DNA from: Candidatus Agrococcus pullicola
GTDB taxonomy: Bacteria > Actinomycetota > Actinomycetes > Actinomycetales > Microbacteriaceae
DNA: 7,136 nt
Direction of reading: 5' to 3'
NCBI GenBank assembly: GCA_019115685.1
Contig: DXDC01000049.1
Location: 1-7,136 of the forward strand
The notes under the pieces were generated by a model. It was given only the letters and a program-made list of their open reading frames with translations. It did not search any database and had not been told where the DNA came from. The translations under genes and the position numbers were made by a program. The first letter of the stretch is position 1, and every line of letters begins with the position of its first letter. Below, in pieces: positions 1-6,848 of this stretch.

Positions 1-1415
1 ACTGCGCCGTAGAACGCGAACTCGTTGAGGGGATACGCCTCCAGATAGGCGGGGCGAGCTCCCGTCAGCATGAGCGCGTGGTGGTGCGACTTGTGGCAGT
101 TCCGGTCGACGAGGACGACGTCCCCCTGCGCCGCGAGGGCCTGGTGCACGATCTTGTTCGCGGTAGACGTGCCGTTCGTTACGAAGAACGTTCTCTGGGC
201 GCCGAAGGCGCGTGCCGCAAGGTCCTGGGCCTTCTTGATCGTGCCCTGCGGCGCCAGCAGCGAGTCGAGGCCGCCGGAGGTCGCGCTGGTTTCCGCGAGC
301 AGGAGATTCAGCCCGTAGAAGTCGGCGAGATCGCTGACCCACTGCGATGAGATGACCGATCCGCCACGAGCGATCGGCAGCGCGTGGAAGACGCCGACGG
401 GACGACGAGCGTGCTCTCGTATAGCGTCGAAGAACGGCGTATCGTACAGGTGCGAGACCCTGCGGAGCAGTGACAGGTGGAGCTCGAGATGGTCCTCTCG
501 CCGGAACACGCGCCGGAATCTGTGCGTGAGGACGCCCGCGAGATCTTCGACGTGGGCGCCGCTGACGAGGTACAGGTCGAGTTCGGGGCGCAGCTCGTGC
601 AGTGCATCCGCCAGTGCGAGGACCCGCCGTACCGACGACAGTAGCGTCCTCGGAGCAATCGACGGTTCGCTGTCGTGCTTGGCCAATTCGATCGTGGCGG
701 TGAGGTCTCGGCTGAGGCGCTGCCTCGTATGATCGCTGAAACCGGGCCGTATGACGCAGGCGAGAATGTTCGGGTTCGTGAGCACCGCAGCGATCGCATC
801 CTCCATCGACGGAACGATGACATACTCGTAGATGAATGTGTCGGCCGCGTTGCGGAGGCGCAACCCGCGGTCCTTCATTTCGTCACGGTCGTTCGCTGTC
901 GTCTCATCGACGACGAGTACCTCGAAGCGGGGTCGGGTGTCCCGGTCGTTCTGCTCCTCTGCTGCCTCGCGAGCATCTTCACTCGTCTCCGGCGGGGCCT
1001 CGTTCGGTTGTTCGCCGCGCAGTCGGTGCACGACGCGTCCGATCGCTTCGAGCGCTCCGGAATACTGCTGCTGCTCGATCTGACGTCGAATCGCCGCCAC
1101 GTAACGCTGTCCGAAACCGGCCCAGTAGAGTTCCATGGTCTCCAGCGCCCGTAGTGAGCGAAACACTTCGCTATCGGGTGAGACTTCGTGCCTTTCGCTG
1201 CCGAGGGCAAGTTGCTTGACCGAGTAGCGCAGATACTCCCACACGTCGCTGCGGATCCGCCACGTGCTGGAGGCCATGCCCGTTGAGCGTTCGAGTGCAG
1301 GAGAGGTCCTGTGGGTGTCTCGCTTCGGTTCGCGGGCCTCGGTCCCGGCGATTATCGGTTCGCTCTCGAGTGCATGCTCGTCGATGGCGGAGGTGCTGCT
1401 GGGAGCGTCTGGCAT
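1..1415 (-). CDS. Orn/Lys/Arg decarboxylase family protein (PLP fold-type I), C-terminus beyond the left edge
   Basis: One frame stays open from the ATG at 1415 to the window edge, giving 471 codons with no stop, so only the N-terminal part is present. Family members decarboxylate basic amino acids to polyamines or diamines with pyridoxal phosphate in the cytoplasm; the substrate here cannot be told. Residues 1-46 look disordered. Residues 50-135 are helical and of unknown function, and 136-160 form an acidic linker. Residues 163-300 fit the receiver-like wing domain of these enzymes. The PLP domain begins near 340: HALPIARGG (344-352), ETSATSGGLDSLL (375-387), the phosphate-binding TNGTSTANK (413-421) and DRNCHKSHHH (437-446), where His441 matches the residue that stacks on the PLP ring. 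The Schiff-base lysine lies outside the window. An in-frame TGA 12 nt upstream rules out an earlier start; the Shine-Dalgarno is weak. Met47 (ATG at 1277) is an alternative start. The gene diverges from the ArsR gene. Family assignment is firm; ornithine versus lysine or arginine is not. Confidence 0.9.
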   Translation of the reverse strand, partial: MPDAPSSTSAIDEHALESEPIIAGTEAREPKRDTHRTSPALERSTGMASSTWRIRSDVWEYLRYSVKQLALGSERHEVSPDSEVFRSLRALETMELYWAGFGQRYVAAIRRQIEQQQYSGALEAIGRVVHRLRGEQPNEAPPETSEDAREAAEEQNDRDTRPRFEVLVVDETTANDRDEMKDRGLRLRNAADTFIYEYVIVPSMEDAIAAVLTNPNILACVIRPGFSDHTRQRLSRDLTATIELAKHDSEPSIAPRTLLSSVRRVLALADALHELRPELDLYLVSGAHVEDLAGVLTHRFRRVFRREDHLELHLSLLRRVSHLYDTPFFDAIREHARRPVGVFHALPIARGGSVISSQWVSDLADFYGLNLLLAETSATSGGLDSLLAPQGTIKKAQDLAARAFGAQRTFFVTNGTSTANKIVHQALAAQGDVVLVDRNCHKSHHHALMLTGARPAYLEAYPLNEFAFYGA

Positions 1416-1575
1416 TACGCGGTCTCACATTCTTCGATCACGTCGTCGCGTCGGGAACACGTGCCTGATGAGCACACTTCCGGCCGTCGTGGTGCGACAC
1501 AGCCGAGAGATAGTGCCCACCAGCATACGCGCAGGGATCATTGACGGCGCGGCATATACATGAAAGTATCTGCGT
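1416..1575. promoter_or_regulatory. Divergent intergenic region between decarboxylase and ArsR-type regulator genes
   Basis: These 160 bp separate two genes transcribed away from each other, so they should hold both promoters. The rightward promoter can be proposed (see the entry at 1541-1569). I could not find a convincing -35/-10 pair for the leftward gene. The heptamer CATAYRC occurs three times: CATACGC at 1524-1530, CATATAC at 1553-1559, and inverted (GCGTATG) at 1572-1578, the last just inside the regulator gene. The last two copies form the candidate operator described separately. The first lies 29 bp upstream of the second and could be an extra half-site. Confidence 0.6.
1541..1569 (+). 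promoter_or_regulatory. Predicted promoter of the regulator-transporter operon, probably leaderless
   Basis: TTGACG at 1541-1546 matches the -35 consensus at five of six positions. With a 17-bp spacer the -10 hexamer would be AAGTAT (1564-1569), which matches only three of six. A start site about 7 nt after this -10 falls at 1576, the A of the ATG of the regulator gene. There is no Shine-Dalgarno-like purine run in the 15 nt before that ATG. Both facts fit a leaderless mRNA, which is common in actinobacteria. This is a prediction; no transcript data were available. Confidence 0.5.
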
Positions 1576-1578
1576 ATG
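1553..1578. promoter_or_regulatory. Candidate 12-2-12 ArsR/SmtB-type operator overlapping -10 and start codon
   Basis: The half-sites CATATACATGAA (1553-1564) and TATCTGCGTATG (1567-1578) flank a 2-bp centre. They match in inverted orientation at 7 of 12 positions, including the outer CATA/TATG. A 12-2-12 imperfect inverted repeat is the classical operator layout of SmtB/ArsR repressors. A second, tighter repeat, ATAC-6-GTAT (1556-1559 and 1566-1569), lies inside it. A repressor bound here would cover the predicted -10 and the start site, as expected for autoregulation by the gene that begins at 1576. Symmetry is partial, so this is inference. Confidence 0.45.
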
Positions 1579-1947
1579 GATGCAGATAAGCAGAAAGGGT
1601 TGGAGGTCGACAGCCCTTACGTCGACCTGGCGGTCGAGGTGTTCTCGATGCTGGCTGACGCAACACGGGTACGCATCGTGCTCGCCCTGCGAGAGGGAGA
1701 GCTTCCGGTGAACGCCCTAGCCGAAGCGGTGGGGAAATCTCCCGCGGCCGTCTCGCAGCATCTGGCGAAGCTCAGGCTCGCACGTATGGTCGGCACCCGA
1801 CACGAGGGGCAGCGAGTGTTCTACAGGCTGGTCGATGAGCACGCCAGGCAGTTGGTGGCCGACGCGATCTTCCAGGCGCAGCACAGCGTCGACAACCTGC
1901 CGCCGCATCACCTGACGCAGAATGCGGTTTCCGTACCCGAAAGCTGA
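1576..1947 (+). CDS. ArsR/SmtB-family winged-helix repressor, probable metal sensor
   Basis: The 123-residue product has the size and fold of ArsR/SmtB dimeric repressors, which leave the promoter when they bind metal. LADATRVRIVLAL (26-38) is the typical first helix. Residues 45-72 form the helix-turn-helix, with SPAAVSQHLAKLRLARMV holding the recognition helix. TRHEGQRVFYRL (74-85) is the beta wing. In alpha-5, D87-x-H89-x10-Q100-x2-H103 follows the spacing of the SmtB/NmtR site (D-x-H-x10-H-x2-E/H), with Gln in place of the third ligand. His111-His112 in the tail could supply the missing ligand, as tail histidines do in NmtR. There is no alpha-3 CxC pair, so an arsenic-type site is unlikely. 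The start is the ATG at 1576, with no Shine-Dalgarno and a predicted start site at the same base. The transporter gene follows after 2 nt, so efflux control is likely. The metal is unknown; Ni/Co or Zn are reasonable guesses. Confidence 0.9.
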   Translation: MDADKQKGLEVDSPYVDLAVEVFSMLADATRVRIVLALREGELPVNALAEAVGKSPAAVSQHLAKLRLARMVGTRHEGQRVFYRLVDEHARQLVADAIFQAQHSVDNLPPHHLTQNAVSVPES

Positions 1948-1949
1948 AT

Positions 1950-3176
1950 GTGATCGCCGTACTCCGCAACCGCTCGTACGCCACGCTGTTCAGCGCCCAG
2001 GTCATTGCGCTGCTGGGAACGGGGCTGCTCACCGTTGCGCTCGGCCTGCTGGCCTTCGATATCGCAGGAGGGGATGCCGGGTTCGTCCTGGGCACCGCAC
2101 TGACGATCAAGATGGTCGCATACGTCGGCATCTCTCCGGTCATGGCGGCGCTGACGGCGGGTCTCTCGCGGAAAGTCGTGCTCGTTGCGGCAGATGCAGT
2201 GCGTGCCGGAATCGCGTTCGCCCTCCCGTGGGTCACCGACACGTGGCACATCTATGTCCTGATCTTCGTGCTGCAGGCGGCGTCCGCAACATTCACGCCC
2301 GCCTTCCAAGCCGTCATCCCGTCGATTCTGCCGGACGAGCGGGACTACACGCGCGCGCTGTCGCTCTCCCGAATGGCCTATGACCTCGAATCGCTGCTGA
2401 GCCCGGCGTTCGCAGCGGCGCTGCTGACGGTGATGTCCTACAGTGAACTGTTCGTCGGCACCGCACTCGGATTCTGCGTTTCACTGGCCCTGGTCGCCGT
2501 CACGCGATTCCCTCCGATACGGGTGTCGGAGCATACATCGTTCCTGCGCCGACTCACCGACGGTATGAGAGTGTATCTCGGCGCAGCACAGTTGAGGAGT
2601 TTGCTCGCCATGAACATCGCGGTCGCTGCCGTGACGGCGATGGTGATAGTGAACTCGGTCGTGCTGGTACGACACGATCTCGGCCGAGGGGAGCGGGATG
2701 TGGCGCTGCTCCTAGCTGCGTACGGCGCGGGTTCAATGGTGGTCGCGCTGCTCATGCCCCGGCTGCTGGATCGCGTGCAGGACCGACCCGTCATGCTCAG
2801 CGGCGCCGTTCTCATGCCCATCGGGCTGCTGCTCGCAGCGGGCGCGATGACCGTGTTCGAGGGCGATGCTCGGTGGTTGCTGCTGCTGCTCGTGTGGGTC
2901 TTCTTGGGCGGCGCTGTGTCGCTCGTACTCACACCGTCAGCGCGGCTCCTCCGAAGGGCAACGGATCCAGCGCATCACCAGGCTGTGTTTGCCGCGCAGT
3001 TCTCGCTGTCCCACGCGTGTTTCATGCTCGCCTACCCACTGGCGGGGATGCTCGGAGCACGTGCGGGCCTCCCCTTTGCAGCGCTCATCCTGGCCGGCAC
3101 CGCCTGCGCCGGCTCGGCTCTCGCCTTCGTCTTCTGGCAGAAGCGGGCTCGCGTGAGAGGGAATGTCGCGAAGTGA
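1950..3176 (+). CDS. Major facilitator superfamily transporter, probable metal-responsive efflux pump
   Basis: The 408-residue protein is almost wholly hydrophobic, with about 12 predicted membrane helices in two halves. The first run from roughly 12-38, 45-70 and 75-94; a cytoplasmic loop at 185-212 divides the halves. The motif A loop between helices 2 and 3 (TAGLSRKVVL, 69-78) has lost its usual Asp. The equivalent loop in the second half keeps RLLDR (271-275). DERDYTRALSLSRMAYDLES (129-148) is a polar stretch that resembles a conserved segment in MFS proteins encoded beside ArsR genes. His342, His343, His355 and Cys357 near helix 11 could matter if the substrate is a metal ion. The start is the GTG at 1950, just after the regulator's TGA (1945-1947). 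The nearby ATG at 1948 is followed at once by TGA and cannot serve. A weak GAAAG at 1939-1943 may act as ribosome binding site, with translational coupling likely. Membrane transport is secure; the substrate is inferred from context only. Confidence 0.88.
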   Translation: MIAVLRNRSYATLFSAQVIALLGTGLLTVALGLLAFDIAGGDAGFVLGTALTIKMVAYVGISPVMAALTAGLSRKVVLVAADAVRAGIAFALPWVTDTWHIYVLIFVLQAASATFTPAFQAVIPSILPDERDYTRALSLSRMAYDLESLLSPAFAAALLTVMSYSELFVGTALGFCVSLALVAVTRFPPIRVSEHTSFLRRLTDGMRVYLGAAQLRSLLAMNIAVAAVTAMVIVNSVVLVRHDLGRGERDVALLLAAYGAGSMVVALLMPRLLDRVQDRPVMLSGAVLMPIGLLLAAGAMTVFEGDARWLLLLLVWVFLGGAVSLVLTPSARLLRRATDPAHHQAVFAAQFSLSHACFMLAYPLAGMLGARAGLPFAALILAGTACAGSALAFVFWQKRARVRGNVAK

Positions 3177-3185
3177 GCATACGAG

Positions 3186-3215
3186 AAGGGGAGGTTCCTG
3201 ACGGAACCTCCCCTT
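3186..3215. terminator. Bidirectional hairpin terminator between convergent genes
   Basis: AAGGGGAGGTTCC (3186-3198) and its exact reverse complement (3203-3215) form a perfect 13-bp stem with a TGAC loop. It sits 9 nt after the transporter stop and 13 nt beyond the protease stop on the other strand, so it can serve both genes. Neither flank has a clear T-run, which is common for actinobacterial terminators. Confidence 0.85.
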
Positions 3216-3228
3216 ACTTCGTCACCGG

Positions 3229-6200
3229 TTAGCTGCGACGCTTACGCGCAACCAGTGTTCCGGAGCCGACGAGCGCCAGGCCCGCTGCGAGCAGCAGCAG
3301 CCACAGTGCTACGTCAACGCCAGTCTGAGGCAGGTCGCCGTCGCCGCCGTCGCCCGAGTCGGTGGGCTCAGGAGCGGTGGGGTCGGGATCACCCGTGGGA
3401 TCCTCGGTCGGATCCGGGTCCTCGGTCGGGACCGGGTCGTCGGACACCGTGATGGTGAACGTCTCCGTCGATTCGAAACCGAGTTCATGGAGCGCGGAAA
3501 CCGTCACCGTGTAGGTGCCGGCTTCCGCCGGGGTGCCGGAGATCACGCCGTCCTCGAAGACCACGCCATCAGGCAGGCCCTCGACCGTGATCTCGGCGGA
3601 GCCGGTCTCGTCGGTCATGGACGGTGTGACATCCTCGATTCCGTCGCCCGTTTCGATCGTCTGATCCGAGATCGGGTTGAGCACCGCTTCCGGCGTCTGC
3701 TGCGCAGTGTCGACATAGACGATGGTCGTTGCCGAGCCGCCGCCGAGGTCTGCCACGACCGCGCCGTAGTAGCGGGTGTCGGGCTCAAGACCCTGCCAGG
3801 AGACCTGTGCCTCGAGCGTTCCCGGATCGACCGGGCCCGTCCAGTCATCGGTGCTGGCATTCCCTGCGCTGCTGCCGTTGTCGGCAACCGTGACGTTCAG
3901 GTCGCCTTCACCGCCGGCACCAACCATCACCATCTGCGCGGTCAGGTCGGCCTCGTACTCGCCCAGGTAATCCGTGACCAGCATGACGTAGTAGCCAGGC
4001 TCGGGGTCCAGGATCTCGATGTACTCGTCGCTGCCCTCGTTTCCGCTCTGCCAAACGCCGGTGAGCTGTCCGAGAATATCGAACTGCGCGACCAGTAGGT
4101 CATAGTCGGAGTTTGCGTCAGAGGAACTCGTCTGCGCGATGAAGACCTGCGGATCCTCCTCGAACATCAGCGCTTCGTACCAGAGTCCAGGGCCGTTGAC
4201 GTCATCTTCCGTCAGCCATGTCCAGTAGTCGCCGTCCTCGGTCTCGCCTTCGCTGCCGGGCTCGTCAGGGACGCCGTCCCATCCAGTGCGCATTTCGTGG
4301 AGACCGAACTCGCTGAGCTCGAGGTCACCGGAAGCGCCGGCCTGCACCTCCATCGGTACGACGTCCCAGGTACGGTCGCTTTCGATGCGCTCTGCCGACT
4401 CGACCGTCAAGGCGCGGACCGCGATGGGCTGACGTACGTCGTGCTCACCGTCGCTCCACACGAGACGGCCCTGCAGCCACTCGTCGATCTCCGCGCCATC
4501 CTGCACCGTGAAGGTCACCGTGAACGTCTGCTCTTCGCCCGCCGCGCCGAAGCTCAGCGTCGAAGGCTCGACGACAACGTCGACACCAGCGGGCGCAGTG
4601 ACGTCCACTGTGTAGGTGCCGGGGTTGACGGCAGTCGCCGTACGCGTGATCGTCTGCTCCTGCACCAGCGAACCGATGCCGATGGTGGCCAGGTTCAGGT
4701 CGCTGGGGTCGATGCCCTCGCGGCCCTCCACCGACACCTCGCCGGTACCGATGAGGTAGTCGATGTAGTCGTCGCTCGTCGCGTCGAAGAAGAAGCCGGG
4801 GCTGAACATATCGGTCGGCTGCACCATACCCGCGCCCTGCGCGAACACGTCGGTGTTCGCAGACGCGTCATCGTTGTAGGTGTCCGTGGCCGTCGTGGTC
4901 AGCACCGACTGCGTTTCCGCAGGCGAAGCGTCTGGATAGGCGCCCAAGTAGGCGGCACCGAGGCCGGCGGCGTGCGGAGCAGCCATGGAGGTGCCGCTCA
5001 TGAACACGAACGTCGGGTCCTCGTGGTCGTAGTTACCGCCGGCGGCGATGATGCCCACACCCGGAGCAGCGAAGTCAGGCTTCAGCACATCTGCGCCGGA
5101 GGCTTCCATCGGGCCGCGGGATGAGAACCCGGCGACCTGCGGAGCGACCGCTTCGCTGTCGCCGATAGCGACCTCCGAGAGCGTGACCTCTTCGCCGTTG
5201 GACGCGGCAGCCAGCAGCGCATCGCGGTAGGTGTCCTGCACGTGCACCGACGGGATCGAGTGATCGTCGAGGTCGAGGGAGTCGGTGGTCGGGTTGACCA
5301 TGACCATGCCGATCGCGCCGGCCTCCGAGGCGACCTCGGACTTCTCAACGCGCGGGTTCTCACCGCGGTCGCAGAGCACGATCTTGCCCTCGGCGAGTTC
5401 GGGGTCGAGCGTGCCCGGCAGGCACAGCTCGGGGTTGTCAGCACCTTCCAGACCGATATCACCCGCGTAGACCAGTTCCCCGACGACGTCGTCGACCCCG
5501 ATCAGGGTTGCGGACGCGCCGTTGAAGGCTTCCCCGTTCTCGAGCGTCACGCGACCTTCGAAGTTCGGCACGGTGGCCGCCGCAACGGTCGCATACCAGG
5601 GCGAAGCGTGGTCAGCGGTGCTGGAGCCGGGGCCAGCGTTGCCGGCCGAGGCCGAAACGAAGACTCCGGCAGCCGAAGCGCCGAAGAACGCCTGGTCGAC
5701 AGGCGCCCAGACGGTGGTGGCCGCGCCGCCGCCGATCGAGAAGTTGATCACGTCGACACCATCGAGCGTTGCCTGCTCGATCGCCTGCACGAGGTCGGAT
5801 GTGGCACAGCCGTCGTCCTCCGTCGTCTCGGGGTACGGGCCATCCCAGCAGACTTTGTACGCTGAGATGCGTGCTTCGGGAGCGACACCGCTCATGGTGC
5901 CGAGCTCGGCGCCGCCGACCGTGGTGATCTCGACGTCGGAGTTGCCGGCGGAGGTCGATGCGGTGTGCGAGCCGTGACCGTTCATGTCACGCGGGGAGAC
6001 GACGTCGAGTTTGTAGTCCTCGTTGCCGTAGAGCCGATCCTCGCCGAAACCCTCGAGGTAGTACCGAGCACCGATGAGCTTGTCATTGCAGTCGGCAGCG
6101 GTGAACTGCTCGCCTGTCTGGCAGAAGCCGGTAAAGGTGTCGCCGTTGCCCTTCGGGAACACGATCGTGTCACCGTCCAGATACGCACCGTCACCCGGGG

Positions 6201-6825
6201 TTGTGCCGAGCTCTTCACCGTCGAAGAAGGGATTCTCGGGAGCGATGCCGGTGTCGAGGACACCGACGACAACGCCTTCACCCGCGTTGTCCCAGCCACC
6301 GACCTGCTCGTTTGCGAAGGCCTCTTCGAGTTCGAGGTATTCGGTCGCGGGCACTGCCTGCGGCTGCACGATCTCGTTCGGCGTAATGCGAGCGACGCGG
6401 GGGTCCAGCGCCAACTCGACAGCCTGCTCGGACGACAGATCGGCGACGAAGCCGTTGAGCGTTCCGGTCAGCTGCGTGTTGATCTGCACATCAGCTTCGT
6501 CCGCGACCTCTTCCTGGACTTCCTCCAGATGACCGCCGTATGCGAGCGCCTCGGGTGATTCGAAGTCAACGAGCCCGTCTTGGTCTGCCGTGCCGTTGAA
6601 GTTCTCGACGCCGCCCTCGTAGGTTGCGATGGGCTGATCGGTCAATTCGACGATGTACAGGCCAGGGTCGTATGAGCTAAGCAGTGACTCTCGCAGGTTC
6701 TCTGTGTCGTCGTTCGCGTGCGCCCCCGCGCTCCCGAGCAGTGGCAATGACGCCGCGAGCGCGATGGATGCGCAAGTGGCGACCACTCTCCGGAAGCCAG
6801 AAGGCTTGCTCCCTTGTGATCTCAC
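3229..6825 (-). CDS. Secreted, LPQTG-anchored subtilisin-like serine protease (S8) with PA, Fn3-like and Ig-like domains
   Basis: This extracellular endopeptidase has about 1198 residues counted from the GTG at 6825. Residues 1-37 are a signal peptide (RR, hydrophobic core, AHA before N38). About 57-154 is an inhibitor-I9-type propeptide. The catalytic triad is Asp191 (VLDTG), His284 (NGHGSHTAS) and Ser613 (GTSMAAP), with oxyanion Asn396 (SAGNAGPG). A protease-associated (PA) domain lies at about 431-560, between Asn396 and Ser613. The phrases CNDKLIGARYY, AYKVCW and GKIVLCDRG, with cysteine pairs 235/246, 326/340 and 468/485, recall cucumisin-like plant subtilases and their actinobacterial relatives. 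A Fn3-like domain follows (about 719-809), then a less clear beta-rich region (about 814-1040) and a putative Ig domain (about 1047-1128). An Asp/Pro/Thr linker (1129-1164), LPQTG (1165-1169), a membrane helix and KRRS complete it. All catalytic residues are present, so it should be active. The longer frame from the ATG at 6933 has no Shine-Dalgarno and buries the signal peptide. The natural substrate is unknown. Confidence 0.95.
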   Translation of the reverse strand: MRSQGSKPSGFRRVVATCASIALAASLPLLGSAGAHANDDTENLRESLLSSYDPGLYIVELTDQPIATYEGGVENFNGTADQDGLVDFESPEALAYGGHLEEVQEEVADEADVQINTQLTGTLNGFVADLSSEQAVELALDPRVARITPNEIVQPQAVPATEYLELEEAFANEQVGGWDNAGEGVVVGVLDTGIAPENPFFDGEELGTTPGDGAYLDGDTIVFPKGNGDTFTGFCQTGEQFTAADCNDKLIGARYYLEGFGEDRLYGNEDYKLDVVSPRDMNGHGSHTASTSAGNSDVEITTVGGAELGTMSGVAPEARISAYKVCWDGPYPETTEDDGCATSDLVQAIEQATLDGVDVINFSIGGGAATTVWAPVDQAFFGASAAGVFVSASAGNAGPGSSTADHASPWYATVAAATVPNFEGRVTLENGEAFNGASATLIGVDDVVGELVYAGDIGLEGADNPELCLPGTLDPELAEGKIVLCDRGENPRVEKSEVASEAGAIGMVMVNPTTDSLDLDDHSIPSVHVQDTYRDALLAAASNGEEVTLSEVAIGDSEAVAPQVAGFSSRGPMEASGADVLKPDFAAPGVGIIAAGGNYDHEDPTFVFMSGTSMAAPHAAGLGAAYLGAYPDASPAETQSVLTTTATDTYNDDASANTDVFAQGAGMVQPTDMFSPGFFFDATSDDYIDYLIGTGEVSVEGREGIDPSDLNLATIGIGSLVQEQTITRTATAVNPGTYTVDVTAPAGVDVVVEPSTLSFGAAGEEQTFTVTFTVQDGAEIDEWLQGRLVWSDGEHDVRQPIAVRALTVESAERIESDRTWDVVPMEVQAGASGDLELSEFGLHEMRTGWDGVPDEPGSEGETEDGDYWTWLTEDDVNGPGLWYEALMFEEDPQVFIAQTSSSDANSDYDLLVAQFDILGQLTGVWQSGNEGSDEYIEILDPEPGYYVMLVTDYLGEYEADLTAQMVMVGAGGEGDLNVTVADNGSSAGNASTDDWTGPVDPGTLEAQVSWQGLEPDTRYYGAVVADLGGGSATTIVYVDTAQQTPEAVLNPISDQTIETGDGIEDVTPSMTDETGSAEITVEGLPDGVVFEDGVISGTPAEAGTYTVTVSALHELGFESTETFTITVSDDPVPTEDPDPTEDPTGDPDPTAPEPTDSGDGGDGDLPQTGVDVALWLLLLAAGLALVGSGTLVARKRRS
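3232..3333 (-). other. C-terminal cell-wall sorting signal of the protease
   Basis: LPQTG is encoded at 3319-3333. It is followed by about 20 hydrophobic residues (ALWLLLLAAGLALVGSG) and the basic tail ARKRRS before the TAA. This three-part signal is cut by sortase between Thr and Gly, and the protein is then linked to peptidoglycan. No sortase gene is in the window. Confidence 0.92.
3334..3441 (-). repeat. Asp/Pro/Thr-rich linker with an 18-bp tandem repeat
   Basis: This segment encodes 36 residues made almost only of D, P, T, E and G, the usual wall-spanning linker before a sorting signal. At DNA level, 3401-3418 and 3419-3436 are adjacent 18-bp copies that differ at two positions. They encode successive P-x-PTED units. 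Slippage here could change linker length without a frameshift. Confidence 0.75.
6715..6825 (-). other. Signal peptide of the protease
   Basis: From the GTG start, the first 37 residues have an Arg-containing n-region (SKPSGFRR), a hydrophobic core (VVATCASIALAASLPLLGSAG) and an AHA signal peptidase I site. The RR is not in a full twin-arginine motif (FRRVV), so Sec export is more likely than Tat. The position of this segment at the very N-terminus is the main support for the GTG start. Confidence 0.85.
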
Positions 6826-6830
6826 AAATA

Positions 6831-6835
6831 CTCCG
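6831..6835 (-). promoter_or_regulatory. Ribosome binding site that fixes the protease start
   Basis: On the minus strand CGGAG is followed by TATTT and then GTG (6825-6823), a standard 5-nt spacing. No other start candidate in this frame, including the ATG at 6933, has a comparable site. This decides the start in favour of the GTG. Confidence 0.8.
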
Positions 6836-6848
6836 TTCAGGAATCTGT

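Noticed and set aside
308..823. 171-codon minus-strand open frame
   Set aside because: It overlaps the decarboxylase gene in another frame. The decarboxylase frame carries clear family motifs; this one is Ser/Arg-rich and resembles no protein I know.
675..1154. 159-codon plus-strand open frame opposite the decarboxylase
   Set aside because: It is antisense to a well-supported gene, has no promoter or ribosome site I could see, and is explained by high-GC codon bias.
1275..1277. Met47 as the true start of the decarboxylase
   Set aside because: No Shine-Dalgarno precedes it and the frame is open back to the ATG at 1415. It is not excluded, since residues 1-46 look disordered, so it is kept only as an alternative.
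1772..2309. Minus-strand open frames across the regulator-transporter junction
   Set aside because: They are antisense to two clear genes, Arg/Ala-rich and without recognisable motifs.
4297..5124. 275-codon plus-strand open frame opposite the protease
   Set aside because: It is antisense to the protease gene; long runs of Arg, Val and His are typical of the opposite strand of acidic high-GC genes. Similar frames at 3487-4098, 5242-5865 and 5965-6558 are rejected for the same reason.
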